Origin: Patescibacteria group bacterium
Lineage (GTDB): Bacteria; Patescibacteriota; Patescibacteriia; UBA9934
Reading direction: 5' to 3'
DNA: 6,225 nt
NCBI GenBank assembly: GCA_018896835.1
Contig: JAHILS010000083.1
Coordinates: forward strand, 1 to 6,225
Below, piece after piece: positions 1 to 5,369 of this stretch. Positions within the stretch are counted from its first letter, which is position 1, and each line of letters starts with the position of its first letter. The notes beneath the pieces are model-generated. The model did no database searches, was not told the origin of the DNA, and worked only from the letters and a program-made list of their open reading frames with translations. The position numbers and the translations under genes were made by a program.

Positions 1-1
1 A

Positions 2-1573
2 ATTAGCCAAGTCATATCAATAACTAAAAAAAATTGCTTAGAAGAAGCTGATATAAAAAGGCTTGAACTTATAGCTCGCAACCTAGTCCAATCCCCTTCT
101 TCAATTCTTCTTACTGCTTTAAATGGATTGCAAAGTAATATAACAACTGCGTCATTTTACAAAAATAATTTAACCGGAAGCATAGACAAACAAACCGTAG
201 AAAAAATAAAGCAAGTTATTTCCAAGCTCAGTGATCAAGACATATCATTTGAAACCTCACTTGAAGGCGCAATCACAGCTGTAAGAATGATTTGTGCAAA
301 CAGAGGTAATCAAGTTCTGATACTCGTACCTCGACAAAGAGATACAGAAATATTTTCTTCATTTTTATCTACCAAACATGCGCTATTACATGGACATACA
401 AAAACCGCTCAACGAAAATGGATATTGAATAGCTGGAAAAATGGATCATTAAAAATACTTATCGGCACCAAGCAAGCCTCACTTTTACCAGCAAATAAAA
501 TTGATAAAATTGTAATTTTTGATCCTGATAGCATCGACCATTGCAATTACAGCCGGAATCCTCGGTTTGATGCCAGACTATGTGCAAAACTGCTTGCCAA
601 GCAACACAATGCTAAAATACTTTTCATCGGTCCGCTTTCATGCGTCGGGCAAAGTGAAATAAGGAGTATTTCTGATCAATCCATCAAACCATCGCTTATT
701 GACCTTAAAGACGCAGATGAAAAAACCCAAACATTATTTATCAGTCATTCACTACAAAATGCTATTCAAGACTCTTTACAAAACAGCAAATCCGTGCTAC
801 TTTCTTACAACGCTAAAGGAGTTGCAAAACGCATACAGTGTAAATCTTGTGCTCACATACCACTTTGTGGAACGTGCGGGGCACAACCCTACGTGCGTAT
901 AAATGACCTGGTTTGTCCAATTTGCCAAACAGAAATGTGGATTCCACAAGTGTGCCCGGCATGCGGCAAAAAAACTCTAAGCTCTCGCGGTATCGGAAAC
1001 AAACGGATCGCGCACGATCTTGCCAAGCTATTTCCCCAAGCAAAGATTGGTATAATCGATAAGGAACATCAAAAAAATATCGAGGCTGATATAATCCTGG
1101 CAACTGAATATTATTTTCAAAGTGTGTATTGGCCATTCCCAACAAAACGTTTTGGTCTAGTAGCTGAGATAATGGCAGACAAGACCTTTGGAAATGACTA
1201 TGCATCCGCAACAACCACTGCTCAAAGATTGCACAGGCTCATTAAGCTAGCGTCAGCGCACAAGGCGCAATGCCTGATTCAAACTTGGTCAAAAGAACTT
1301 ATTAAGCCCATGCTCGATGGCCAAAAATTTATCGGGTCAGAGCGACTTGTGAGAAGTAAATATCAATTACCACCCTTTGTTGACGAGTTTGAAATAGCAG
1401 GCGACGTTAATGAAGTAGTGCAAGACCTAGAAACACATGGACACCTAATCAAAAATGATAATTCAACAACACTTCTATCTGATCCGGCAAATCGAAATAA
1501 AATTTTCGCAATATTAAATAATCTACCTAACAACGTTACAATCCAAACCACCTTTGAATCCTATGAAGCTTGA
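2..1573 (+). CDS. priA: PriA-like primosomal protein N', ATPase motifs degenerate (5'-partial)
   Basis: Canonical PriA is the 3'-to-5' helicase that reloads the replisome at stalled forks. The frame is open from base 2 with no stop, so the true start lies left of the window; the in-frame TTG at 128 is not a credible start, because codons before it resemble the end of the PriA N-terminal DNA-binding domain. 523 residues are visible (numbered from base 2). Eight cysteines as four CxxC pairs (residues 280-321, bases 839-964) match the PriA zinc module, followed by GIGNKRIAHDL (cf. GxGTERxxEEL) and a C-terminal block ending SERLVRSKYQLPPF (bases 1337-1378). The Walker A position (248-283) reads FETSLEGAITAV with no GKT; the DEEH box reads FDPDS (509-532); motifs V and VI (about 1100-1138, 1217-1258) are also eroded. 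Inference: a DNA-binding or scaffold protein without ATP-driven helicase activity. The def gene follows, as in many bacteria. Identity is confident; lack of helicase activity is inferred. Confidence 0.88.
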   Translation: MSQVISITKKNCLEEADIKRLELIARNLVQSPSSILLTALNGLQSNITTASFYKNNLTGSIDKQTVEKIKQVISKLSDQDISFETSLEGAITAVRMICANRGNQVLILVPRQRDTEIFSSFLSTKHALLHGHTKTAQRKWILNSWKNGSLKILIGTKQASLLPANKIDKIVIFDPDSIDHCNYSRNPRFDARLCAKLLAKQHNAKILFIGPLSCVGQSEIRSISDQSIKPSLIDLKDADEKTQTLFISHSLQNAIQDSLQNSKSVLLSYNAKGVAKRIQCKSCAHIPLCGTCGAQPYVRINDLVCPICQTEMWIPQVCPACGKKTLSSRGIGNKRIAHDLAKLFPQAKIGIIDKEHQKNIEADIILATEYYFQSVYWPFPTKRFGLVAEIMADKTFGNDYASATTTAQRLHRLIKLASAHKAQCLIQTWSKELIKPMLDGQKFIGSERLVRSKYQLPPFVDEFEIAGDVNEVVQDLETHGHLIKNDNSTTLLSDPANRNKIFAILNNLPNNVTIQTTFESYEA

Positions 1574-2027
1574 AGTTCTCACAATGCCAAATAACTTTCT
1601 TCGTGAAGTATCACAAGAAATAACCCAAGAACAGCTTAAACAAAAAGATGTTCAGAATTTTTTTGATAACATGATTGATACAATGTTTACCGACAATGGA
1701 GTTGGTATTGCCGCTCCGCAAGTTGGAAAACATTGGCGAGTAATTGTTGTCACACGCGACAATGGACCGGAAATTTTTGTAAACCCAGAGATTACGAGGA
1801 AATCATTTAAAAAGGTAAAAGGTGAGGAAGGCTGTCTCTCAGTTCCAGAATCACTCGGAATAGTTCAACGATATAAATCAATTAGCGTTAAGGCGCTAGA
1901 TCGAAACGGTAAAAAAATAAAAATCAACACTGATGAATTTGATTCGATAATTTTCCAGCACGAAATAGATCACTTGGACGGAATCCTATTTATCGACCGG
2001 GCAAAAAAGATTTATCCGATTAGATAG
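1563..2027 (+). CDS. def: Peptide deformylase
   Basis: Removes the N-terminal formyl group from nascent proteins as they leave the ribosome, using a bound metal ion (Fe2+ in most family members). All three family motifs are intact in the 154-residue product: GVGIAAPQ (residues 46-53), EGCLS (89-93, metal-ligand Cys91) and QHEIDH (132-137, ligands His133 and His137, catalytic Glu134). The N-terminus MKLEVLTMPNNFLREVS aligns with the usual deformylase start, so I chose ATG 1563 over the in-frame TTG at 1554. This start lies inside the end of the priA-like gene, giving an 11-base overlap. No Shine-Dalgarno sequence is visible, so translation is probably coupled to the upstream gene. The length is slightly below the typical 165-170 residues, but no motif is missing. 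fmt, often the next gene, is absent; an oppositely oriented transporter gene follows instead. Confidence 0.95.
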   Translation: MKLEVLTMPNNFLREVSQEITQEQLKQKDVQNFFDNMIDTMFTDNGVGIAAPQVGKHWRVIVVTRDNGPEIFVNPEITRKSFKKVKGEEGCLSVPESLGIVQRYKSISVKALDRNGKKIKINTDEFDSIIFQHEIDHLDGILFIDRAKKIYPIR

Positions 2028-2035
2028 TGTTTCTA

Positions 2036-2995
2036 TTATCCACCGATAATCAAGAACGCAACGTAGGCGACGTAGATTACTACCATGAGTATCCCCTGCC
2101 AGCGCTCGATCACGTGTTTCTTGCCGATAAACATTAAAGCAAAAAGCAGTATACTGACAAAGATTGTCATGCCAATGTCAAAGTTTGAGCTAAATTGAAA
2201 TGGTAGCGGTCGAATAATTGAGCTCACGCCCAGGATCCAAAAAATATTAAAAATATTTGACCCGACAATGTTTCCAATTGCAATGTCGGTATTTTTTTTG
2301 TAAGCCGCCACAGCTGAGGTTGCCAATTCTGGCAATGAAGTTCCAATCGCCACAACTGTCAGTCCAATTAGCGACTGACTGACATTAAAAATTTCCGCAA
2401 TGTGGACAGCCCCGTCAACAATCCACTTTCCACCAAAAGTAAGACCAGCCAGTCCTAATAAAATATAAATAATTGATTTTGCATATCCATGCTCTGTTAT
2501 TTCAATGCCATTCATTCCACTATCTTTTAGTTTAGCAATTCCAAAAGTGTAATATAGAAAAATCGCAAAGAAACTAATAAAAACAATTCCATCAATTCTC
2601 GTTAGTCCAGAAAAACCAGTTCCATCAATCAAAAAATCATTTGCAGCTATGCCAACGATGATCGCTGCTAATAATGCAAACGGAATTTCTTTTGAAACTG
2701 TATTTTTCTTGGCTTTAATTGGATAAATGATTGCGCAGATTCCCAGAACTAGAAGAACGTTTGCAATATTACTTCCCAGCACGTTACCGATTGCGATCTC
2801 GGTATTACCAGATATACTTGCGAAAATATTAACAATCAACTCTGGAGCAGAAGTTCCAAATGCCACTATTGTTAGTCCGATAACGATCGACGAAATTTTA
2901 AGCTTTTTGGCAATTGATGAAGAACCGTCAACCAACAAATCCGCACCCTTAATAAGTAGTAAAAATCCGAGAACAAAAAGAATATAAATAAGCAT
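2036..2995 (-). CDS. Calcium/sodium antiporter, CaCA family (YrbG-like)
   Basis: Inner-membrane cation exchanger of the Ca2+:cation antiporter superfamily, related to E. coli YrbG and archaeal NCX_Mj; such proteins usually export Ca2+ in exchange for Na+. The 319-residue product is hydrophobic throughout, consistent with about ten membrane helices. It has the two inverted alpha-repeats that form the ion site: GTSAPE (residues 47-52) with GNVLGSNIAN (70-79), and GTSLPE (218-223) with GSNIFN (245-250). The key glutamates (Glu52, Glu223) and both GSN motifs are present, so it should be functional; Na+ versus H+ as the counter-ion cannot be read from sequence. ATG 2995 is the first plausible start and lies about 15 bases from the predicted transcript start, with no Shine-Dalgarno sequence. 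The 3' end faces def, 8 bases away. Full family length; high confidence. Confidence 0.95.
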   Translation of the reverse strand: MLIYILFVLGFLLLIKGADLLVDGSSSIAKKLKISSIVIGLTIVAFGTSAPELIVNIFASISGNTEIAIGNVLGSNIANVLLVLGICAIIYPIKAKKNTVSKEIPFALLAAIIVGIAANDFLIDGTGFSGLTRIDGIVFISFFAIFLYYTFGIAKLKDSGMNGIEITEHGYAKSIIYILLGLAGLTFGGKWIVDGAVHIAEIFNVSQSLIGLTVVAIGTSLPELATSAVAAYKKNTDIAIGNIVGSNIFNIFWILGVSSIIRPLPFQFSSNFDIGMTIFVSILLFALMFIGKKHVIERWQGILMVVIYVAYVAFLIIGG

Positions 2996-3017
2996 ATTAA
3001 GATTTTATTTTGACTAC

Positions 3018-3026
3018 ATTATACCA
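3018..3026 (-). promoter_or_regulatory. Extended -10 promoter for the antiporter gene
   Basis: On the minus strand the sequence reads TGGTATAAT: a perfect TATAAT with the TG-n extension. The predicted transcript start is near base 3011, leaving a leader of about 15 bases before ATG 2995. The best -35 match is weak (TTAATA at 3040-3045, 16-base spacer), which extended -10 promoters tolerate. Inferred from sequence only. Confidence 0.6.
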
Positions 3027-3057
3027 TTATTTGATCAGATATTAACAGATTTTACTA

Positions 3058-3086
3058 TTGACTAAGCACTTTTTAACCAATATAAT
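3058..3086 (+). promoter_or_regulatory. Near-consensus sigma-70-type promoter giving a probable leaderless mRNA
   Basis: TTGACT (3058-3063), a 17-base spacer and a perfect TATAAT (3081-3086) make an almost ideal housekeeping promoter. A start 6-8 bases after the -10 box falls at 3092-3095, on or just before the ATG at 3095. The mRNA would therefore have essentially no 5' leader. It lies back to back with the antiporter promoter; the two -10 boxes are about 58 bases apart. Confidence 0.75.
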
Positions 3087-3094
3087 TAGATTAC

Positions 3095-3532
3095 ATGGAA
3101 GATATAATGCAAAAATTAAGGGAACATAACGCACGCTTCGATGCGATCGATAAAAGATTCGATCAACATGACGCACGCTTCGATGCTCACGATAAAAGAT
3201 TCGATGAACATGACGCACGCTTCGATGCTCATGACAAGCGTTTTGATACTATCGATCTAAGATTTGATGGACTAGAAACCCAAGTTGATTTTTTAGCTCA
3301 AAAAATGGTTGAACATGACGAGGACATAAAAGAAATAAAAGAGACAATGGCGACTAAGAGTGATTTGGGTCAATTAAAATCAGAAATTCTTGAACCTTTA
3401 GACGAAATAATGACGTTGCTCAAAAAACACGACGAAGAAATGACCATGCTGGCACATGGAATACAACGACTGGATGATAGAGACAACGCGATAGAAGCAA
3501 GAATTACATCTCTCCACCCTTTGGCAATATAA
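3095..3532 (+). CDS. Heptad-repeat coiled-coil protein of unknown function
   Basis: 145 residues, charged, with no signal peptide or membrane helix, so probably cytoplasmic. Residues 14-58 hold seven consecutive heptads, each containing RFD (Arg at 14, 21, 28, 35, 42, 49, 56). Phe occupies one core position, and His or Ile the other (His at 25, 32, 39, 46). The rest (about 59-140) is also predicted helical, with further heptad-like spacing. The pattern suggests a parallel oligomer (dimer or trimer). Similar RFD-repeat proteins are common and mostly uncharacterised, so I assign no function. Start choice: ATG 3095 sits at the predicted transcript start (leaderless), whereas ATG 3107 has GGAAG a few bases upstream but would need a leader of only about 13 bases. 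The gene has its own strong promoter and terminator, so it is a single-gene transcription unit. Confidence 0.85.
   Translation: MEDIMQKLREHNARFDAIDKRFDQHDARFDAHDKRFDEHDARFDAHDKRFDTIDLRFDGLETQVDFLAQKMVEHDEDIKEIKETMATKSDLGQLKSEILEPLDEIMTLLKKHDEEMTMLAHGIQRLDDRDNAIEARITSLHPLAI
3125..3250 (+). repeat. Three tandem 42-base repeats coding for paired heptads
   Basis: Copies begin at 3125, 3167 and 3209, each containing GACGCACGCTTCGATGC or a close variant. Copies one and two are nearly identical at the DNA level, and copy three drifts in its second half. A degenerate half unit follows (3251-3271). Each 42-base unit encodes two heptads, so copy-number change keeps the frame and alters coiled-coil length by 14 residues. 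Synonymous similarity suggests fairly recent duplication. Confidence 0.85.
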
Positions 3533-3563
3533 AATATCGAGGTAAATTCCCCGATATTTTTTT
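3531..3563. terminator. Intrinsic terminator, probably bidirectional
   Basis: An AT-rich stem with a GC-rich tip: arms 3531-3542 and 3549-3560, one A-C mismatch (3540/3551), loop TAAATT, and a T-run at 3557-3563 for plus-strand transcription. Read on the minus strand, the same hairpin is followed by TTTTATATT, so it can also end the leftward operon. It touches the stop codons of both flanking genes (TAA 3530-3532 and TAA 3564-3562). Confidence 0.88.
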
Positions 3564-3987
3564 ATTTAATCGATCCAGCGAGTTTTTCAGGCTCGTCTGT
3601 TCCTATTCGGTACGTCTTCCCATCCTTCATTACAACCTCGACAACATCAAAACCTGAAATATTATAAATCCACATCTTTGGACTTGGACAAAACCTGATC
3701 CCCCACCCATAGTACCACTTGTGTTTAGTAGCTTTTACTGACTCAATCTGATCAAGTGCAAACTTTTTTCTAAACAAACCGTATCCAAACTTAATCCGTA
3801 GATATTGATTATCAATGATCACGGTCAGGGTTGTGAATGAAGTCAGAACAAAAACTGTGAAAACCATGACAATAATTGCCGGCCATGGAGCACCCGGATC
3901 TTGCTTAATGATAAATCCAAACAATGCGATCACAGCAATCAAAACATAGATCATCAAATATCCCACTTGCGTATGTTTATAAGTCAT
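3562..3987 (-). CDS. Two-helix membrane protein with bacterial PH-like domain
   Basis: 141 residues. Two hydrophobic helices (about 10-27 and 36-53) are followed by a soluble domain (about 55-141) that reads like a bacterial PH domain of the DUF304/YdbT-like type. Landmarks are an N-terminal strand block (VIIDNQYLRIKFGYG), DQIESVKA, the family-like YGWGIR (93-98), YNISGFDVVEVVMKDGK, and a closing helix around TDEPEKLAGSI. Topology suggests the PH domain faces the cytoplasm; partner and ligand are unknown. The ATG follows the upstream gene's stop with one base between (TAATATG), strong evidence for coupled translation. The stop overlaps the T-run of the shared terminator, so this is the last gene of the minus-strand operon. 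Membrane plus PH-like architecture is well supported; its biological role is not known. Confidence 0.82.
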   Translation of the reverse strand: MTYKHTQVGYLMIYVLIAVIALFGFIIKQDPGAPWPAIIVMVFTVFVLTSFTTLTVIIDNQYLRIKFGYGLFRKKFALDQIESVKATKHKWYYGWGIRFCPSPKMWIYNISGFDVVEVVMKDGKTYRIGTDEPEKLAGSIK

Positions 3988-3988
3988 A

Positions 3989-4510
3989 TTATTCCCATTT
4001 TATTTCATATTTATAATATTTTGGCATAAAATACATCGCACCTTCATGGTCTGTAGTTAAATTAACAGCAAATGTTGCTACTCCATCTTTATATGTGTAA
4101 AAATATAAATTTGGACGACCTCCGGTTGATACCTTTTGGGGATCATAAGGAATTGTCAGATCAATATCGAGCACGCTTTCGATTTCTTTGATAAATAATT
4201 CATCATCATAATAAATAACATCCGAATTCTGTTCTGATACATATTCAGGCGTATCCCCTGGAAAAAAAATTACATAAATGGGCTTTCCATATTCATCACC
4301 CAAATTAGATAAGGGTAAACGACCTGTCGCTGTCCGATAGTTAGTAATTACTTCTGCCATATATCTACTATCTTCTATACGCATAGCGTCTGCCTGAACT
4401 TGATATTCTTTTTCTAAACGACTATAAAAAATAAGAAAAACTACAAGCAGGATAAGGCTCGTAATAACTAAACTTATCAGGGTCCATAAAATACCTTTTT
4501 TGATACTCAT
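3989..4510 (-). CDS. Single-pass membrane protein with pilin-like ectodomain
   Basis: 173 residues. A lysine-bearing N-terminus precedes one hydrophobic helix (about 7-29), continuing into a charged helix (30-60). The sequence then has features resembling type IV pilins or pseudopilins: YRTATGRLP (58-66) at the position of the usual Y-x-x-x-x-G-x-(Y/L)-P, then YDPQ (122-125) and an aromatic strand block NLYFYTYKDGVATFAVNLTTD. Unlike true pilins, there is no G-FTLIE-type prepilin peptidase site and no Glu5 after it, so it is probably a permanently anchored, outward-facing protein. This relationship is my inference from layout, not a confident family assignment. It lies 6 bases after the 86-residue gene and 1 base before the PH-domain gene. 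No Shine-Dalgarno sequence precedes the ATG. Confidence 0.75.
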   Translation of the reverse strand: MSIKKGILWTLISLVITSLILLVVFLIFYSRLEKEYQVQADAMRIEDSRYMAEVITNYRTATGRLPLSNLGDEYGKPIYVIFFPGDTPEYVSEQNSDVIYYDDELFIKEIESVLDIDLTIPYDPQKVSTGGRPNLYFYTYKDGVATFAVNLTTDHEGAMYFMPKYYKYEIKWE

Positions 4511-4516
4511 ATAATT

Positions 4517-4777
4517 TTAATTATTCTTCACCCACCATCTTTTAATGATTGGCATGGAGAGTGTAGAAAGAATAAAGGCAACCGCCGGAACAATCGCGTT
4601 TACGAGTGGTTTTGGTAGCCCTGCAAAATGAAAAAATAAAACAATTACGACGTAGGTAAAAACCGAAATCACAATTCTCCTTGTCCAACTCGTTTCCCAA
4701 GTCTTATCCAACTCAACTCGCTTATTGCGTTTCTTTATCTGATCAATCTCTTTTTGTAATTGCTCGATAGATGTCAT
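4517..4777 (-). CDS. Small coiled-coil, two-transmembrane conserved protein
   Basis: 86 residues. An N-terminal helix with heptad spacing (residues 2-25, IEQLQKEIDQIKKRNKRVE) leads to a basic/aromatic stretch ending WTRR (31-34), then two membrane helices (about 35-52 and 57-76) joined by a short AGLPKP turn. The C-terminus is basic (KRWW). I recognise this layout, including the KRNKRVE...KTWETSWTRR block, as a small conserved protein seen in many Patescibacteria and some other bacteria, without a known function. The coiled coil and basic ends suggest a cytoplasmic N-terminus and oligomerisation. It precedes the pilin-like gene by 6 bases and probably shares its transcript. A possible own promoter (GATAAT on the minus strand at 4801-4796) is too weak to annotate. 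Confidence 0.85.
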   Translation of the reverse strand: MTSIEQLQKEIDQIKKRNKRVELDKTWETSWTRRIVISVFTYVVIVLFFHFAGLPKPLVNAIVPAVAFILSTLSMPIIKRWWVKNN

Positions 4778-4796
4778 ATAAATTATTTCAATGATA

Positions 4797-4904
4797 TTAT
4801 CTGATAACCATACATTCCCTATCAGCTAGCCGAAGTTCGTAATTTTTGCTTCCTTTAAGAATTTTCTCAAAATACTCTGGCCAAATCTTTTTCTCATGCG
4901 TCAT
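4797..4904 (-). pseudogene. Truncated ASCH/DUF3850-domain gene remnant
   Basis: A 35-codon reading frame begins ATG 4904 and ends TAA 4799-4797. Its product contains WPEYFEKILKGSKNYELRLAD, which matches in order the start of ASCH-fold DUF3850 proteins (consensus roughly h-x-PEYF-x-x-h-x-x-G-x-K-x-x-E-h-R-x-x-D). The rest of the domain (normally about 80-130 residues, starting with a VGD-h-h-x-h-x-EW segment) is missing. In the frame offset by one base, the following codons read SDNIIEII, faintly like that segment, suggesting a frameshift; that frame then runs directly into the 86-residue gene, so no full domain can be rebuilt. ASCH domains are thought to bind RNA. The remnant lies 10 bases after the 113-residue gene. 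It could still be expressed as a short peptide, but decay is more likely. Confidence 0.7.
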
Positions 4905-4914
4905 ATAATAATCT

Positions 4915-5256
4915 TTATAACAAATCAGAAGCTAAAAGCAGTTGAGTTGAGTTTGACATAAGGTTAAAGGGTTTTTTTGATGCGTATAGCATAGCTCTTG
5001 TTTTTCTATGAATACTGGCCCACTCTTTCAAATCATTGGTCACATTACTTTCTTTTATTGCGTTGGCTATTTCTTCAGGGCTTGAATTTAATGAACAATT
5101 CATCAGAGCATATCTAAGCTTCGATCTCAACTCGCGTTCCTTGGCATAAAGAAGACTCCAGCCATCTTCATCTTTTGGTATTTCTTCTTGAGAAAACTCA
5201 ACATTATACCCATACTCGGTCATTAACTCTTCGAAACTCTGTTCTTCACTTGTCAT
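4915..5256 (-). CDS. Hypothetical protein, 113 residues
   Basis: I do not recognise a family. The N-terminal third is strongly acidic (EEQSFEELMTEYGYNVEFSQ, then EEIPKDEDGW). The remainder looks alpha-helical, with a basic amphipathic segment (AKERELRSKLRYALMN, about residues 38-53), an EEIANAIKE helix, and a second basic helix (HRKTRAMLYASKK). There is no signal peptide, membrane helix or cysteine motif, so it is probably cytoplasmic. ATG 5256 is the only good start, and no Shine-Dalgarno sequence is visible. It follows the transglutaminase-like gene after an 82-base gap, most of which is open in the -1 frame of that gene, and precedes the ASCH remnant by 10 bases. A helical small regulatory or partner protein fits, but nothing decides this. 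Confidence 0.7.
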   Translation of the reverse strand: MTSEEQSFEELMTEYGYNVEFSQEEIPKDEDGWSLLYAKERELRSKLRYALMNCSLNSSPEEIANAIKESNVTNDLKEWASIHRKTRAMLYASKKPFNLMSNSTQLLLASDLL

Positions 5257-5264
5257 AAATTTAT

Positions 5265-5369
5265 TTATTTCTGCTCAACTACTACCTTTTGAAAATCTTT
5301 AAATTCCACAGATAACAATTGAATTATTATTAATCTTTTTATATTGCCCCTGTTCCATATATCTTTTTT
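5265..5369 (-). other. A-AAA-AAG slippery heptamer and 32-codon -1 frame extension
   Basis: On the minus strand a run of eight A's followed by G contains A-AAA-AAG in the exact frame (5369-5363) needed for -1 ribosomal slippage within the transglutaminase-like gene. A -1 shift bypasses the TAA at 5341-5339 and adds 32 codons, ending TAA 5267-5265, just before the next ATG (5256). The extension ends with a protein-like segment (QLLSVEFKDFQKVVVEQK). No clear upstream stimulatory Shine-Dalgarno sequence is seen, and only a weak six-pair hairpin lies downstream. A plain indel in the A-run, real or a sequencing error, would look the same. Confidence 0.4.

Noticed and set aside
128..130. TTG as start codon of the priA-like gene
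   Set aside because: The frame stays open to base 2, and the 42 upstream codons fit the PriA N-terminal region, so the gene begins outside the window.
699..902. Plus-strand open frame of 67 codons
   Set aside because: Lies inside the priA-like gene in another frame; no family signal, while the priA frame there carries the conserved cysteines.
813..1214. Minus-strand open frame of 133 codons
   Set aside because: Antisense to the PriA zinc module; its cysteine- and histidine-containing product reflects the opposite strand and resembles no family.
1363..1551. Minus-strand open frame of 62 codons
   Set aside because: Antisense to the conserved PriA C-terminus; no promoter and no family resemblance.
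1571..1573. Possible TGA recoding to glycine, as in some CPR lineages
   Set aside because: TGA is the natural stop at the end of the PriA C-terminus, overlapping the def start, and none of the other genes contains in-frame TGA.
2035..2050. Perfect 6-base inverted repeat ATTATC-CACC-GATAAT at the def/antiporter junction
   Set aside because: AT-rich with no T-run on either side, and it lies mostly in the antiporter's last codons; too weak to call a terminator.
2727..2987. Plus-strand open frame of 86 codons
   Set aside because: Antisense to the N-terminal alpha-repeat of the antiporter, whose motifs are unambiguous.
4796..4801. GATAAT -10-like box on the minus strand before the 86-residue gene
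   Set aside because: Only a poor -35 match (CTGATA, 18-base spacer) inside an AT-rich remnant; expected by chance in this composition.
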